64,000 nucleotides of DNA from Zhihengliuella alba. GTDB taxonomy: Bacteria > Actinomycetota > Actinomycetes > Actinomycetales > Micrococcaceae. Within the stretch, counting starts at the first letter, position 1, and the number at the start of each line of letters is the position of its first letter. The stretch lies in NCBI RefSeq assembly GCF_039538765.1, contig NZ_BAABCJ010000002.1, positions 186,001 through 250,000 on the forward strand, given 5' to 3'. Below the pieces are notes generated by a model. That model had not been told where the DNA came from. It ran no database searches and saw only the letters and a list, made by a program, of their open reading frames with translations. Positions 54,978 through 63,700 of the stretch are shown here, piece after piece. The position numbers and the translations under genes are program-made.

Positions 54978-55787
54978 GTGAGCGAGAATGTGAACGAACC
55001 CTTCGAACTGGCCGCAGAGGCCGCCGCCGCCATCGCCGAGGCCACCGGCGTGGACTCGCACGACGTCGCGCTGGTGCTCGGCTCCGGCTGGGGCGGCGCA
55101 GCCGACCTGCTCGGCGAGACCACGCACACGGTCCCGGCCGACCAGCTGCCCGGATTCCATGCGCCCGCCGTCGCCGGCCATGTCGGCACGGTGCGCTCGG
55201 TCCTCACCCCGTCCGGCCGGCGGATCCTGGTCCTCGGCGCCCGCACCCACTTCTACGAGGGCCGCGGCGTGCGCGCCGTCGTCCACGGCGTCCGGACGGC
55301 CGCGGCCGCCGGGTGCCGCACCGTGGTCCTCACCAATGGCTGCGGCGGCCTGAACCCCGCCTGGTCGCCCGGCACCCCGGTGCTCATCAGCGACCACATC
55401 AATCTCACGGCGTCGTCCCCACTCGAGGGCGCCACCTTCGTGGACCTGACCGACCTCTACTCCTCGCGCCTGCGGGAGCTGGCCCGAGGCGTGGACCCGA
55501 CGCTGGACGAGGGCGTCTACGCCCAGTTCACCGGCCCGCACTACGAGACCCCGGCCGAGGTCCAGTATGCGAAGCGCATCGGAGCGGACCTGGTGGGCAT
55601 GTCCACCGCGCTGGAGGCCATCGCCGCCCGCCACGCCGGGATGGAGGTCTTCGGCATGTCGCTGGTGACCAACCTCGCGGCCGGCATCAGCGACGAGCCG
55701 CTCAGCCACGAGGAGGTCATCGAGGCCGGGCGCGCCGCCGGCCCGCGGATCTCCAAGCTGCTCGCCGAGATCGTCGACCGGATCTGA
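54978..55787 (+). CDS. deoD: Purine-nucleoside phosphorylase
   Basis: 269 aa, trimeric PNP (PNP/MTAP) type. Phosphate site LVLGSGWGGAADLL, ARTHFYEGRG, purine pocket VLTNGCGGLNPAWSPG, GVYAQFTGPHYETPAEVQYAKRIGADLVGMSTALEAIAARHAGM. Cleaves (deoxy)inosine/guanosine to base and (deoxy)ribose-1-phosphate. GTG start (VSENVNEPFEL); -10 lies 6 nt upstream. The next gene starts 10 nt after its stop. Matches Rv3307 in the syntenic M. tuberculosis region. Confidence 0.95.
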   Translation: MSENVNEPFELAAEAAAAIAEATGVDSHDVALVLGSGWGGAADLLGETTHTVPADQLPGFHAPAVAGHVGTVRSVLTPSGRRILVLGARTHFYEGRGVRAVVHGVRTAAAAGCRTVVLTNGCGGLNPAWSPGTPVLISDHINLTASSPLEGATFVDLTDLYSSRLRELARGVDPTLDEGVYAQFTGPHYETPAEVQYAKRIGADLVGMSTALEAIAARHAGMEVFGMSLVTNLAAGISDEPLSHEEVIEAGRAAGPRISKLLAEIVDRI

Positions 55788-55797
55788 GGCCTCGCCC

Positions 55798-57600
55798 ATG
55801 AGCACCCCCGAGGACGTCCGCCCGTACCCTCCCGTCGACCTCCTGGAAGAGGCGCGGCGCTGGATCGCGGAGGACCCGGACCCCGCGACGGCCGCCGAGC
55901 TCACCGGGCTCGTCGAGGCGGCCGCGGCCGGGGACGCGACCGCACGCGCCGACCTGGAGGACCGCTTCGCCACCACGCTCGAGTTCGGCACCGCCGGCCT
56001 GCGCGCAGCCCTCGCCGCCGGACCCAACCGGATGAACCGACAGGTGGTGCGCCGCACGGCCGCCGGCCTCGCCGCGTTCCTGCTGCGGACCGCCGGCGGC
56101 CAGTACACCCCGCGCGCCGTCGTCGGCTTCGACGGCCGCTACAACTCGGAGGTCTTCGCCGAGGAGACGGTCGCCGTCCTCACGGCCGCCGGCATCGATG
56201 CGTCCCTGCTGCCGCGGACCCTGCCGACGCCGGTCCTGGCCCGCGCCGTCCGCGCACTGGACGCCGAGGCAGGCGTCATGGTGACGGCGAGCCACAATCC
56301 GCCGCAGGACAACGGCTACAAGGTCTACCTCGGCGGCCGCGCCGTCGACGCCGACGGCCGCGGTGCCCAGATCGTGGCTCCGCTGGACGCCGCCATCGCC
56401 GCCGGGATCCGGTACGACGGCGCGCTCGACTCGATCCCGCTCGCCGCCTCGGGCTGGACCGTCCGCGGCGAGGAGCTCGTGGACCGCTATGTCCGCGACG
56501 TCGTCGCGCTCTCCCCCGCCACCGCGGCGAACCGGGGCGAGCGCGCGGACCTCGGCATCGTCCTGACCTCGATGCACGGGGTCGGCGGCGACACCATGCA
56601 GCGCGTCTTCGACGGCGCCGGCTTCACGCGCGTGTCGCCGGTGGCCGAGCAGGCCGAGCCCGACCCCGATTTCTCCACGGTCGCCTTCCCCAACCCCGAG
56701 GAGCCGGGCGCGATGGACCTCGCGCTCGCCCGCGCCGCCGAGGTCGGCGCCGACCTCGTGATCGCGAACGACCCCGACGCCGACCGCTGCGCCGCGGCCG
56801 TCCCCACGGCCGTCGACGGCGGCACCGACTGGCGCATGCTCCGCGGGGACGACGTCGGCGCACTGCTCGGCGAGTCCCTGGCCGCCCGGCTCGGCGCCGC
56901 CCGGCTCGGCGGCGCCCGGCTCGGCGGCGCCGCGGACGCGGCCGACGGGCCCGTCTTCGCCAACTCGATCGTCTCCTCCCGCCTGCTCGGGCGCATCGCG
57001 GCCCGGCACGGCATCGCCCACCGCGAGACGCTGACCGGCTTCAAGTGGATCGCCCGCGTCCCGGGCCTGGCCTACGGCTACGAGGAGGCGCTCGGCTACT
57101 GCGTCGCGCCCGGCCTCGTGCGGGACAAGGACGGCATCTCGGCGGCCCTGCTGCTGGCCGACCTCGCCGCCGGCCTGAAGGCCGCCGGGAGGTCCCTGCT
57201 GGACGAGCTGGACCGGCTGGCCCTCGAGCACGGCGTCTACGCGACGGACCAGCTCTCGGTGCGCGTCGCCTCCCTGGACGAGCTCGGGGCCATGATGCGG
57301 CGCCTGCGGGCCGAGCCGCCGCGCGGCCTCGCCGGGTCGGAGGTCCTGACCTCGCTGGACCTGCAGACCGGCTCCGCCGCCTTGCCCCCGACCGATGCCC
57401 TGCTGTACCTCACGGCGGACGACACGCGCGTGATCGTCCGCCCCAGCGGCACGGAGCCGAAGCTGAAGTGCTACCTCGAGGTCGTCGAGCCCGTCGCCGC
57501 CCCGGACGGTCTCGCGGACGCACGCGGCCGGGCCGCCGAGCGGCTCGCGCGGGTGCGGACCGACGTCGCGTCCGCCCTGGGCGTCGCGGAACAGCGCTAG
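55798..57600 (+). CDS. pmmB: Phosphohexomutase/phosphopentomutase (PmmB/PGM2-like)
   Basis: 600 aa, alpha-D-phosphohexomutase superfamily. FGTAGLRAALAAGPNRMNR, phosphoserine loop VMVTASHNPPQDNGYKVYLGG, metal loop VIANDPDADRCAAAV, sugar loop GFKWIARV...GYEEALGY, and phosphate loop VIVRPSGTEPKLKCYLEV. Placed between PNP and deoC, it most likely interconverts (deoxy)ribose-1-P and -5-P; related PGM2 proteins are phosphopentomutases. The name follows Rv3308. An ARLGG repeat (RLGAARLGGARLGG) interrupts the middle of the protein. ATG 55798. Confidence 0.93.
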   Translation: MSTPEDVRPYPPVDLLEEARRWIAEDPDPATAAELTGLVEAAAAGDATARADLEDRFATTLEFGTAGLRAALAAGPNRMNRQVVRRTAAGLAAFLLRTAGGQYTPRAVVGFDGRYNSEVFAEETVAVLTAAGIDASLLPRTLPTPVLARAVRALDAEAGVMVTASHNPPQDNGYKVYLGGRAVDADGRGAQIVAPLDAAIAAGIRYDGALDSIPLAASGWTVRGEELVDRYVRDVVALSPATAANRGERADLGIVLTSMHGVGGDTMQRVFDGAGFTRVSPVAEQAEPDPDFSTVAFPNPEEPGAMDLALARAAEVGADLVIANDPDADRCAAAVPTAVDGGTDWRMLRGDDVGALLGESLAARLGAARLGGARLGGAADAADGPVFANSIVSSRLLGRIAARHGIAHRETLTGFKWIARVPGLAYGYEEALGYCVAPGLVRDKDGISAALLLADLAAGLKAAGRSLLDELDRLALEHGVYATDQLSVRVASLDELGAMMRRLRAEPPRGLAGSEVLTSLDLQTGSAALPPTDALLYLTADDTRVIVRPSGTEPKLKCYLEVVEPVAAPDGLADARGRAAERLARVRTDVASALGVAEQR

Positions 57601-57683
57601 ACCCGGACCCACCGGCGCCGGCGCTACGCCGCCGCCCATCACTGACCATCGACAGCTCTCCACGACTTTCCCCGGGAGGAACC

Positions 57684-58355
57684 ATGAGCGACATCGCCAG
57701 CTACATCGACCACACCCTGCTGAAGCAGGACGCGCCGCGGGAGGACATCCTGACCGCGGTGGAGGAGGCGAAGAAGTACCGCTTCAAGTCGGTGTGCGTG
57801 AACCCCGTCTGGGTGCCGCTGGTCTCCGCGGAGCTCGCCGGGTCCGGCGTCCTGACCTGCTCCGTGATCGGCTTCCCCTTCGGCGCCACCCTCACGTCCG
57901 TGAAGGCGTTCGAGGCCGCGCAGGCCATCGAGGCCGGCGCCGACGAGATCGACATGGTGATCGACATCGCCGCGGCCAAGCGGGGGGACGAGGCGGCGCT
58001 GGTGGAGGACATCCGGGCTGTGGCCGGAGCCGTGCACGACGGCGGCGCGATCCTCAAGGTGATCATCGAGACGGCCATGCTGGACGACGAGCAGAAGGTC
58101 CTGGCGTGCCGGGCCGCGGTCGCCGCGGGCGCGGACTTCGTCAAGACCTCCACGGGCTTCGGCGGCGGCGGCGCCACGGTGGAGGACGTGCGGCTGATGC
58201 GCCGGACGGTCGGGCCGGAGATCGGCGTGAAGGCCTCGGGCGGCGTGCGCTCGCTGGCGGACGCCGAGGCGATGATCGCGGCCGGCGCCACACGGCTGGG
58301 CGCCAGCTCGGGAGTTGCTATTGTAGAGGGAGCAGAATCGTCGTCCGCCTACTAG
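57684..58355 (+). CDS. deoC: Deoxyribose-phosphate aldolase
   Basis: 223 aa class I aldolase. Splits 2-deoxyribose-5-phosphate into glyceraldehyde-3-phosphate and acetaldehyde. IDHTLLKQDAPREDI, VCVNPVWVPL, CSVIGFPFG, ADEIDMVIDIAA, LKVIIETAML, Schiff-base Lys in ADFVKTSTGF and proton-relay Lys in GVKASGGVRS. Start ATG 57684 with GGGAGGAACC. Third step of the apparent nucleoside salvage unit; 83 bp from the mutase gene. Confidence 0.96.
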   Translation: MSDIASYIDHTLLKQDAPREDILTAVEEAKKYRFKSVCVNPVWVPLVSAELAGSGVLTCSVIGFPFGATLTSVKAFEAAQAIEAGADEIDMVIDIAAAKRGDEAALVEDIRAVAGAVHDGGAILKVIIETAMLDDEQKVLACRAAVAAGADFVKTSTGFGGGGATVEDVRLMRRTVGPEIGVKASGGVRSLADAEAMIAAGATRLGASSGVAIVEGAESSSAY

Positions 58356-58443
58356 GCGGGACACAAGTCATTTCCGCCCCGTCACGCCGCCGCCTCCCGC
58401 GCCGGCGGACCGCAGGGCGGGGCGCGAAACAAGGAGCGTAGCG

Positions 58444-58692
58444 GTGTACTCGAACGGCAAGAACAAGGCCTACTCCGGCCAGGGACAGCTGGCTTCCAGC
58501 CTGCTCACCTTCGCGGTGATGCTGGTGCTCTTCTTCGGCGGCCTCTACGCGCTGAGCTTCTGGACCCTCGAGAACGCCTGGCTGCCGGGCCTGACCTGCC
58601 TGGTCCTGTGCGCGCTGGCCTTCATCATCCCGCAGCACCTCCTGGGCCGCTCCGACATCCACGCGCAGGAGCACGCCAAGCGCGAGATCTGA
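58444..58692 (+). CDS. Small membrane protein of unknown function
   Basis: 82 aa with two hydrophobic helices (LLTFAVMLVLFFGGLYALSF and LPGLTCLVLCALAFIIP), a polar N-terminus and a charged tail ending HAQEHAKREI. GTG start with AAGGAG seven bases upstream. No recognised domain. Same strand as deoC, 88 bp away, so possibly co-transcribed. Confidence 0.75.
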   Translation: MYSNGKNKAYSGQGQLASSLLTFAVMLVLFFGGLYALSFWTLENAWLPGLTCLVLCALAFIIPQHLLGRSDIHAQEHAKREI

Positions 58693-58746
58693 GCAACCTG
58701 CGGGCCGGGCCCGCACCATCCGGGCACTGCCCGGAATCCTCGCAGC

Positions 58747-58780
58747 CAATCGGGAGGTCCTTAACAGGGCCTCCCGATTG
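58747..58780 (+). terminator. Stem-loop terminator after the small membrane protein gene
   Basis: CAATCGGGAGG ... CCTCCCGATTG, 11-bp stem, followed by TCGTCGGG. A TACGGT -10 for the next gene follows at 58803. Confidence 0.65.
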
Positions 58781-58875
58781 TCGTCGGGGTGCGGCTGTGC
58801 CTACGGTAGGGGCACACGACGGCGTCCCGCCCCCAGCGGGGACAGCCGAGGACAACGGTACCGAGGGAGACAACC

Positions 58876-59286
58876 ATGCGGATTCTTACCCTGCTAGCCG
58901 GCGCCGCGATCGGATACGTGCTGGGTGCACGCGCCGGGCGCGAGAAGTACGAGGCCATCCGGACCAAGGCCTCCGAGATCTGGGACGACCCGGACACGAA
59001 GGCGAAGGTCGACCAGGTCACCAACGCCGTCAAGGAGAAGGCCCCGGGCGTCGCCAACTTCATCAAGGAGAAGTCCCCGGAGGTCGCCGACAAGGTGAAG
59101 GAGACGAAGGACACCGTCACCGACAAGCTCGGCAAGCACCATCCCGAGTCCGACGGCGACACGGGCAGCGCATCGTCCGGCGGCTCCTCCAGCCGTCCGC
59201 AGTCCTACCACGGCTCCAGCAACGTCGCCGGCACGCCGGCGGAGGACCTGCCGACGCCGCCCCCGACCTCCGGCGAGAGCCGCTGA
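58876..59286 (+). CDS. YtxH-like small protein
   Basis: 136 aa. The N-terminus MRILTLLAGAAIGYVLGARAGREKYEAI is the typical short TM plus GARAGREKYE motif of actinobacterial YtxH-like proteins. It is followed by amphipathic Lys/Glu/Val helices (KVDQVTNAVKEKAPGVANFI) and a Ser/Gly/Pro-rich tail. Function unknown; related proteins are stress associated. ATG with GAGGGAG upstream. Confidence 0.8.
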   Translation: MRILTLLAGAAIGYVLGARAGREKYEAIRTKASEIWDDPDTKAKVDQVTNAVKEKAPGVANFIKEKSPEVADKVKETKDTVTDKLGKHHPESDGDTGSASSGGSSSRPQSYHGSSNVAGTPAEDLPTPPPTSGESR

Positions 59287-59310
59287 CACCGGCGCAACCG
59301 CGAACACCCC

Positions 59311-59344
59311 GAGGGGCCCCGACGACCAGCTCGTCGGGGCCCTC
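59311..59344 (+). terminator. Stem-loop terminator after the YtxH-like gene
   Basis: GGGCCCCGACGA, loop CCAGC, TCGTCGGGGCCC, with flanking GAG/CTC. No U-run. The rest of the 201-bp gap holds a TACACT -10 at 59437-59442 for the next gene. Confidence 0.6.
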
Positions 59345-59487
59345 GGCGCTCCCGGGCCCGCCCCGGCTCCGCAGCGCCCGCTTCCGACTCGTCGCGGCGG
59401 GCCCGGCTCCCATCGCCGCGGCCGGGGCCGCGGCCCTACACTGGGGGCAGGCCCGGAAGTCTTGGCCTCACGAGGAAGGGGAACACC

Positions 59488-59877
59488 GTGACATCGTCAG
59501 CAACGTCCGGAGAGCACAGCACGTTCGACGAGGAGCGTCCCGCGCACGGTCGCCACGCCGCGGAGCAGCACCACGCGTCGGAGGACTACGACGCCTCGTA
59601 CGAGCGGGCCAACGACGGCCCCTTCAGGGCCGCCGGCCGCTGGGTCGCCGGACTGGCCGACGCCGTGCTGGGCGGCGACGGCTCCGACGCCCTGGGCGCG
59701 ACCGTCGTCGTGCGCCGGATCGACAACGACGCCGAGATCCTGCGGATCACGGGCAACAGCATCGACGAGGCCGAGAGCCTGCTGGCTCTGGTCCGCCGGG
59801 ACCTGGACTCGCTGAGCCGCGAGGAGTTCCTCGCCGAGTGGGGCGGCCGGGACGGCGTCGAGACGGTCGAGGACTGA
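59488..59877 (+). CDS. Conserved hypothetical protein, MazG-neighbour type, unrecognised
   Basis: 129 aa, acidic, soluble. A His/Glu-rich disordered N-terminus (~1-45) precedes a compact part (FRAAGRWVAGLADAVLGG ... ATVVVRRIDNDAEILRITGNSIDEAESLLALVRRDLDSLSREEFLAEWG). No family recognised. GTG start with GAGGAAGG. Converges on mfd, its stop only 24 bp from the mfd stop. Confidence 0.7.
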   Translation: MTSSATSGEHSTFDEERPAHGRHAAEQHHASEDYDASYERANDGPFRAAGRWVAGLADAVLGGDGSDALGATVVVRRIDNDAEILRITGNSIDEAESLLALVRRDLDSLSREEFLAEWGGRDGVETVED

Positions 59878-59901
59878 CCGACTCCCGCTCCCCCGCCGGG
59901 C

Positions 59902-62900
59902 CTACTCCTCGAAGAGGGCCCGCACCACGCCGTTGACCCACTCGAGCATCTCCTGGTCGGCATAGTCCCGGCCGCCGACGGGGCTGGTGCGCGGCTTCGG
60001 GACGAGGATGGCGTTGTTCAGCGCGGGCTTGACCTGGGCCCCCTTGTACATGCGCTCGAGCCGGAGCTGCCGTGACTCGGGCAGCTCGGCCGGCGCGAAC
60101 TTCACGAAGTTCCCCTGCAGCGCCACGTCGGTCAGACCGGCTGCCCGCGCGCGCACCCGGAACCGTGCCACGTCGACCAGCAGCCGTGCGGGCTCCGGCA
60201 GGTCGCCGTAGCGGTCCTGGAGCTCCTCGACCACCTCGTCGATCGCGCCGTTGTCGCTCGCGGCCGCGAGCTTCCGGTAGGCCTCGAGCCGCAGACGCTC
60301 GCCCGGCACGTAGTCGTGCGGCAGGTGCGCGTTGATCGGCAGCTCGATCTTCATCTCGGTGGGCTTCTCCTCCGCGTCGCCGCGGAAGTCCGCGACGGCC
60401 TCGCCGACGAGCCGCAGGTAGAGGTCGAAGCCGACGCCGGCGATGTGGCCCGACTGTTCGCCGCCGAGGAGGTTGCCGGCGCCGCGGATCTCGAGGTCCT
60501 TCATCGCGAGCTGGAATCCGGCGCCGAGCTCGTTGTGGGCGGCGACGGCCTTGAGCCGCTCGAGCGCGACCTCGCCGAGCGGCTTCTCCGCGTTCCAGAG
60601 GAAGTACGCGTAGGCCCGCTCGCGGCCGCGCCCGACCCGGCCGCGGAGCTGGTGCAGCTGGCTCAGGCCGTACGCGTCGGCCCGGTCGACGATCAGCGTG
60701 TTCGCATTGGAGATGTCCAGGCCGGTCTCGATGATCGTCGTGGACACGAGCACGTCGAACTTCCGCTCCCAGAAGTCCACCATGATCCGCTCCAGCTGGG
60801 CCTCGCTCATCTTGCCGTGCGCGACCTCCACCCGCGCCTCCGGCACCAGCTCGCGCAGCTGCGCGGCGATCCGGTCGATCGAGGAGACGCGGTTGTGGAC
60901 GAAGAAGACCTGCCCGTCGCGCATCAGCTCGCGCCGGATCGCGGCGGTGACCTGCTTGTCCGTGTAGGCGCCCACGTAGGTCAGGACGGGGTGGCGCTCC
61001 TCCGGGGCGGTCGCCAGGGTCGAGGTCTCGCGGATCCCGGTCAGGCTCATCTCGAGCGTGCGCGGGATCGGCGTGGCGGACATGGACAGCACGTCCACGT
61101 TGGTGCGCAGCGTCTTGAGCGCCTCCTTGTGCTCGACGCCGAAGCGCTGCTCCTCGTCCACGATCACCAGGCCGAGGTCCTTGAACTCGATGCCCTTGCT
61201 GAGCAGGCGGTGCGTACCGACGACGACGTCGATGCTCCCGTCCTCCATGCCGGCCAGGATCTCCTTGGCCTCCTTGGCGGTCTGGAAGCGCGAGAGCGCC
61301 GCCACGCGCACGGGGAACCCGGCGAACCGCTCGGAGAACGTCTCGCTGTGCTGGCGGGCCAGCAGCGTGGTGGGCACCAGGACGGCGACCTGCTTGCCGT
61401 CCTGGACGGCCTTGAAGGCGGCGCGGACCGCGACCTCCGTCTTGCCGAATCCCACGTCGCCGGAGACCAGCCGGTCCATGGGGATGTCCTTCTCCATGTC
61501 GGCCTTGACCTCGTTGATGGTGGTCAGCTGGTCCGGGGTCTCCACGTACGGGAACGCCTCCTCCAGCTCGTGCTGCCAGGGGGTGTCCCGGGCGAAGGCG
61601 TGCCCGCGGCTGGCCATGCGCGCCGAGTAGAGCCGGATCAGCTGCCCGGCGATCTCCTTGACGGCCTTCTTGGCCTTGGACTTGGTGCTCGCCCAGTCGG
61701 AGCCGCCCATCTTGGACAGTGCGGGCGCGTCCCCGCCGACGTAGCGGGTGACCTGGTCCAGCTGGTCCATGGGGACGAACAGCCGGTCCCCCGGCGCGCC
61801 GCGCTTGGACGGCGCGTACTCCAGGACCAGGTACTCGCGCATGGCGGCGTCCTTGCCGCCGCCGACCTTGCGCTGGATCAGCTCGACGAACCGGCCGATG
61901 CCGTGCTGCTCGTGCACCACCAGGTCGCCCTCGGTCAGCTGCAGGGGGTCCACAGCGTTGCGGCGCTTGGAAGCGAGCTTCCGCCCGGTCTTGCCGGGGG
62001 CGTAGGCGCTGGACCGGCCGAGCAGGTCGGCTTCGGTCAGCAGGCCGAGCTTGAGCCCGTCGAAGACGAACCCGCGGCCGGCGACCGCCGTGGTGATCTC
62101 GATCAGCCCCGGCGTCGGAGGCTCCTCCAGCGACCCGACGCGGTGGCAGGGGATCCCGGCGTCGTGCAGGAGCTCGGCGATGCGCTGCGCGGGGCCCGGC
62201 CCGTCGGTGGCGACCACGAGCCGCCACTCGTCCCGGACGCGCGAGCCGATGAACTCGAGCATCTCGGCGACGTCGCCGCGGTAGCCGCGCGGCTCGCGCG
62301 CGTCGAGGGCGAGCGTGTCGACGTCGGGCAGGGTGTCCTCGTCCTGCGTCAGCGACGTCAGGGACCACCAGGAGACCCGGTGCTCGGCGGCGTCCAGCAG
62401 TGTGTCCCCGAGGGTGCGGAAGTTGCCGGCGTCCAGCGACTCGGCCACGCCGTCGGCCTGGGCCAGGTCGACCGGCGCGGCGCCGCCGTCGGACGCGGTG
62501 GACCATGCGGCGGCGAGGAACTCCTGGTTCGTCTCCACCAGGTCGTTGGACCGGGAGCGCACCCGCTCCGGCTCCATGATCACGGCGATCGAGTGCTCCG
62601 GGAGCTGGCCCACGAAGGGGACCATCCGGTCCACGAGCAGCGGCGCCAGGGACTCCATGCCCTCGACGGCGATGCCGCCGGCGATCTTCTCGAGCATGTC
62701 CGCCGCGGCCGGCATGGCCGACTTCAGCTTCGCGGCCCGCGACTGCACGGCCGGGGTGATCAGCAGCTCGCGGCACGGCGGGGCGTACAGCTCGGTGGGC
62801 ACCTCGCCGTCGCTGGCCGCCAGGGAGCGCTGGTCCGCGATCGAGAACCAGCGCATCTGGTCCACCTCGTCGCCGAAGAACTCGATGCGCAGCGGGTGGT

Positions 62901-63507
62901 CCTCCGTGGGCGGGAAGACGTCCAGGATGCCGCCGCGGACGGCGAACTCGCCCCGGTGGGTCACCATGTCCACCCGCGCGTACGCGGCATCGGCGAGTTC
63001 GCGGACCACGTCCTCGAAGTCCCGCTCCTCGCCGACCCGCAGGTGCACCGGGGCGAGGTCGCCGAGACCGTCGACCAGCGGCTGCACCACCGCGCGGATG
63101 GGCGCCACCACGACCTTCAGCCGGCCGTCCGGGTGGCGCAGCCGGCGGAGGACGGCGAGCCGCTGGCCCACGGTGTCCGAGCGCGGGGACAGCCGCTCGT
63201 GCGGGAGGGTCTCCCAGCTGGGGAACAGGGCCACCGACTCGGCGGGCAGGTAGGCGGCCAGGCCAGCGGTCAGGTCCTCGGCCTCGCGGCCGGTGGCGGT
63301 CACGGCCAGCACGACGGCGTCGCGGCCCTCCGCTCCGGCGGAGGCGAGGCCGTCGAGGACCTCGGCGACGAGCGGAGCCCGGAGACCCGCGGGCCCGGAG
63401 ACCGCCAGATCCCGGCTGCGCGCCTCGTACGGCTTGGACGCGTACGTCCGGATCTGAGCGAAGGTGCGGTCTTCGGAGAGCGCAGCGCGCAGGCCGGAGA
63501 GTGCCAT
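59902..63507 (-). CDS. mfd: Transcription-repair coupling factor Mfd
   Basis: 1201 aa. Removes stalled RNA polymerase at lesions and recruits UvrA. UvrB-like N-terminal module (SPRSDTVGQRLAVLRRL, VDMVTHRGEFAVRGGILDVFPP), RNAP-interacting CarD-like domain (GDLVVHEQHGIGRFVELI), helicase motifs: Walker A RLVSGDVGFGKTEVAVRAA, DEEQ box LGLVIVDEEQRFGVEHKE, SMSATPIPRTL, VSTTIIETGLDISNANTLIV and QLRGRVGRGRERAYAY, then the C-terminal TRCF domain. ATG 63507 (MALSGLRAALSED) with AAAGGG upstream; the longer ORF to 63657 is not supported. Confidence 0.97.
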   Translation of the reverse strand: MALSGLRAALSEDRTFAQIRTYASKPYEARSRDLAVSGPAGLRAPLVAEVLDGLASAGAEGRDAVVLAVTATGREAEDLTAGLAAYLPAESVALFPSWETLPHERLSPRSDTVGQRLAVLRRLRHPDGRLKVVVAPIRAVVQPLVDGLGDLAPVHLRVGEERDFEDVVRELADAAYARVDMVTHRGEFAVRGGILDVFPPTEDHPLRIEFFGDEVDQMRWFSIADQRSLAASDGEVPTELYAPPCRELLITPAVQSRAAKLKSAMPAAADMLEKIAGGIAVEGMESLAPLLVDRMVPFVGQLPEHSIAVIMEPERVRSRSNDLVETNQEFLAAAWSTASDGGAAPVDLAQADGVAESLDAGNFRTLGDTLLDAAEHRVSWWSLTSLTQDEDTLPDVDTLALDAREPRGYRGDVAEMLEFIGSRVRDEWRLVVATDGPGPAQRIAELLHDAGIPCHRVGSLEEPPTPGLIEITTAVAGRGFVFDGLKLGLLTEADLLGRSSAYAPGKTGRKLASKRRNAVDPLQLTEGDLVVHEQHGIGRFVELIQRKVGGGKDAAMREYLVLEYAPSKRGAPGDRLFVPMDQLDQVTRYVGGDAPALSKMGGSDWASTKSKAKKAVKEIAGQLIRLYSARMASRGHAFARDTPWQHELEEAFPYVETPDQLTTINEVKADMEKDIPMDRLVSGDVGFGKTEVAVRAAFKAVQDGKQVAVLVPTTLLARQHSETFSERFAGFPVRVAALSRFQTAKEAKEILAGMEDGSIDVVVGTHRLLSKGIEFKDLGLVIVDEEQRFGVEHKEALKTLRTNVDVLSMSATPIPRTLEMSLTGIRETSTLATAPEERHPVLTYVGAYTDKQVTAAIRRELMRDGQVFFVHNRVSSIDRIAAQLRELVPEARVEVAHGKMSEAQLERIMVDFWERKFDVLVSTTIIETGLDISNANTLIVDRADAYGLSQLHQLRGRVGRGRERAYAYFLWNAEKPLGEVALERLKAVAAHNELGAGFQLAMKDLEIRGAGNLLGGEQSGHIAGVGFDLYLRLVGEAVADFRGDAEEKPTEMKIELPINAHLPHDYVPGERLRLEAYRKLAAASDNGAIDEVVEELQDRYGDLPEPARLLVDVARFRVRARAAGLTDVALQGNFVKFAPAELPESRQLRLERMYKGAQVKPALNNAILVPKPRTSPVGGRDYADQEMLEWVNGVVRALFEE

Positions 63508-63700
63508 GGTTTTCCCTTTCGGAAGTCCGTGGGGAGGGCAACACGAAGACCCGGGATCCACCGAGGACGGGAATACCGGGAGCTGTACAAGATTACCCCG
63601 TCGGCGGCGCACCGTGCCGGGGCGCGCGGTGCCATCGGCCTGAGCACCGGCTCGCATAGAGTAGGCCGGAGACGGACGTCACCGAAGAAGGAGCACCCCC

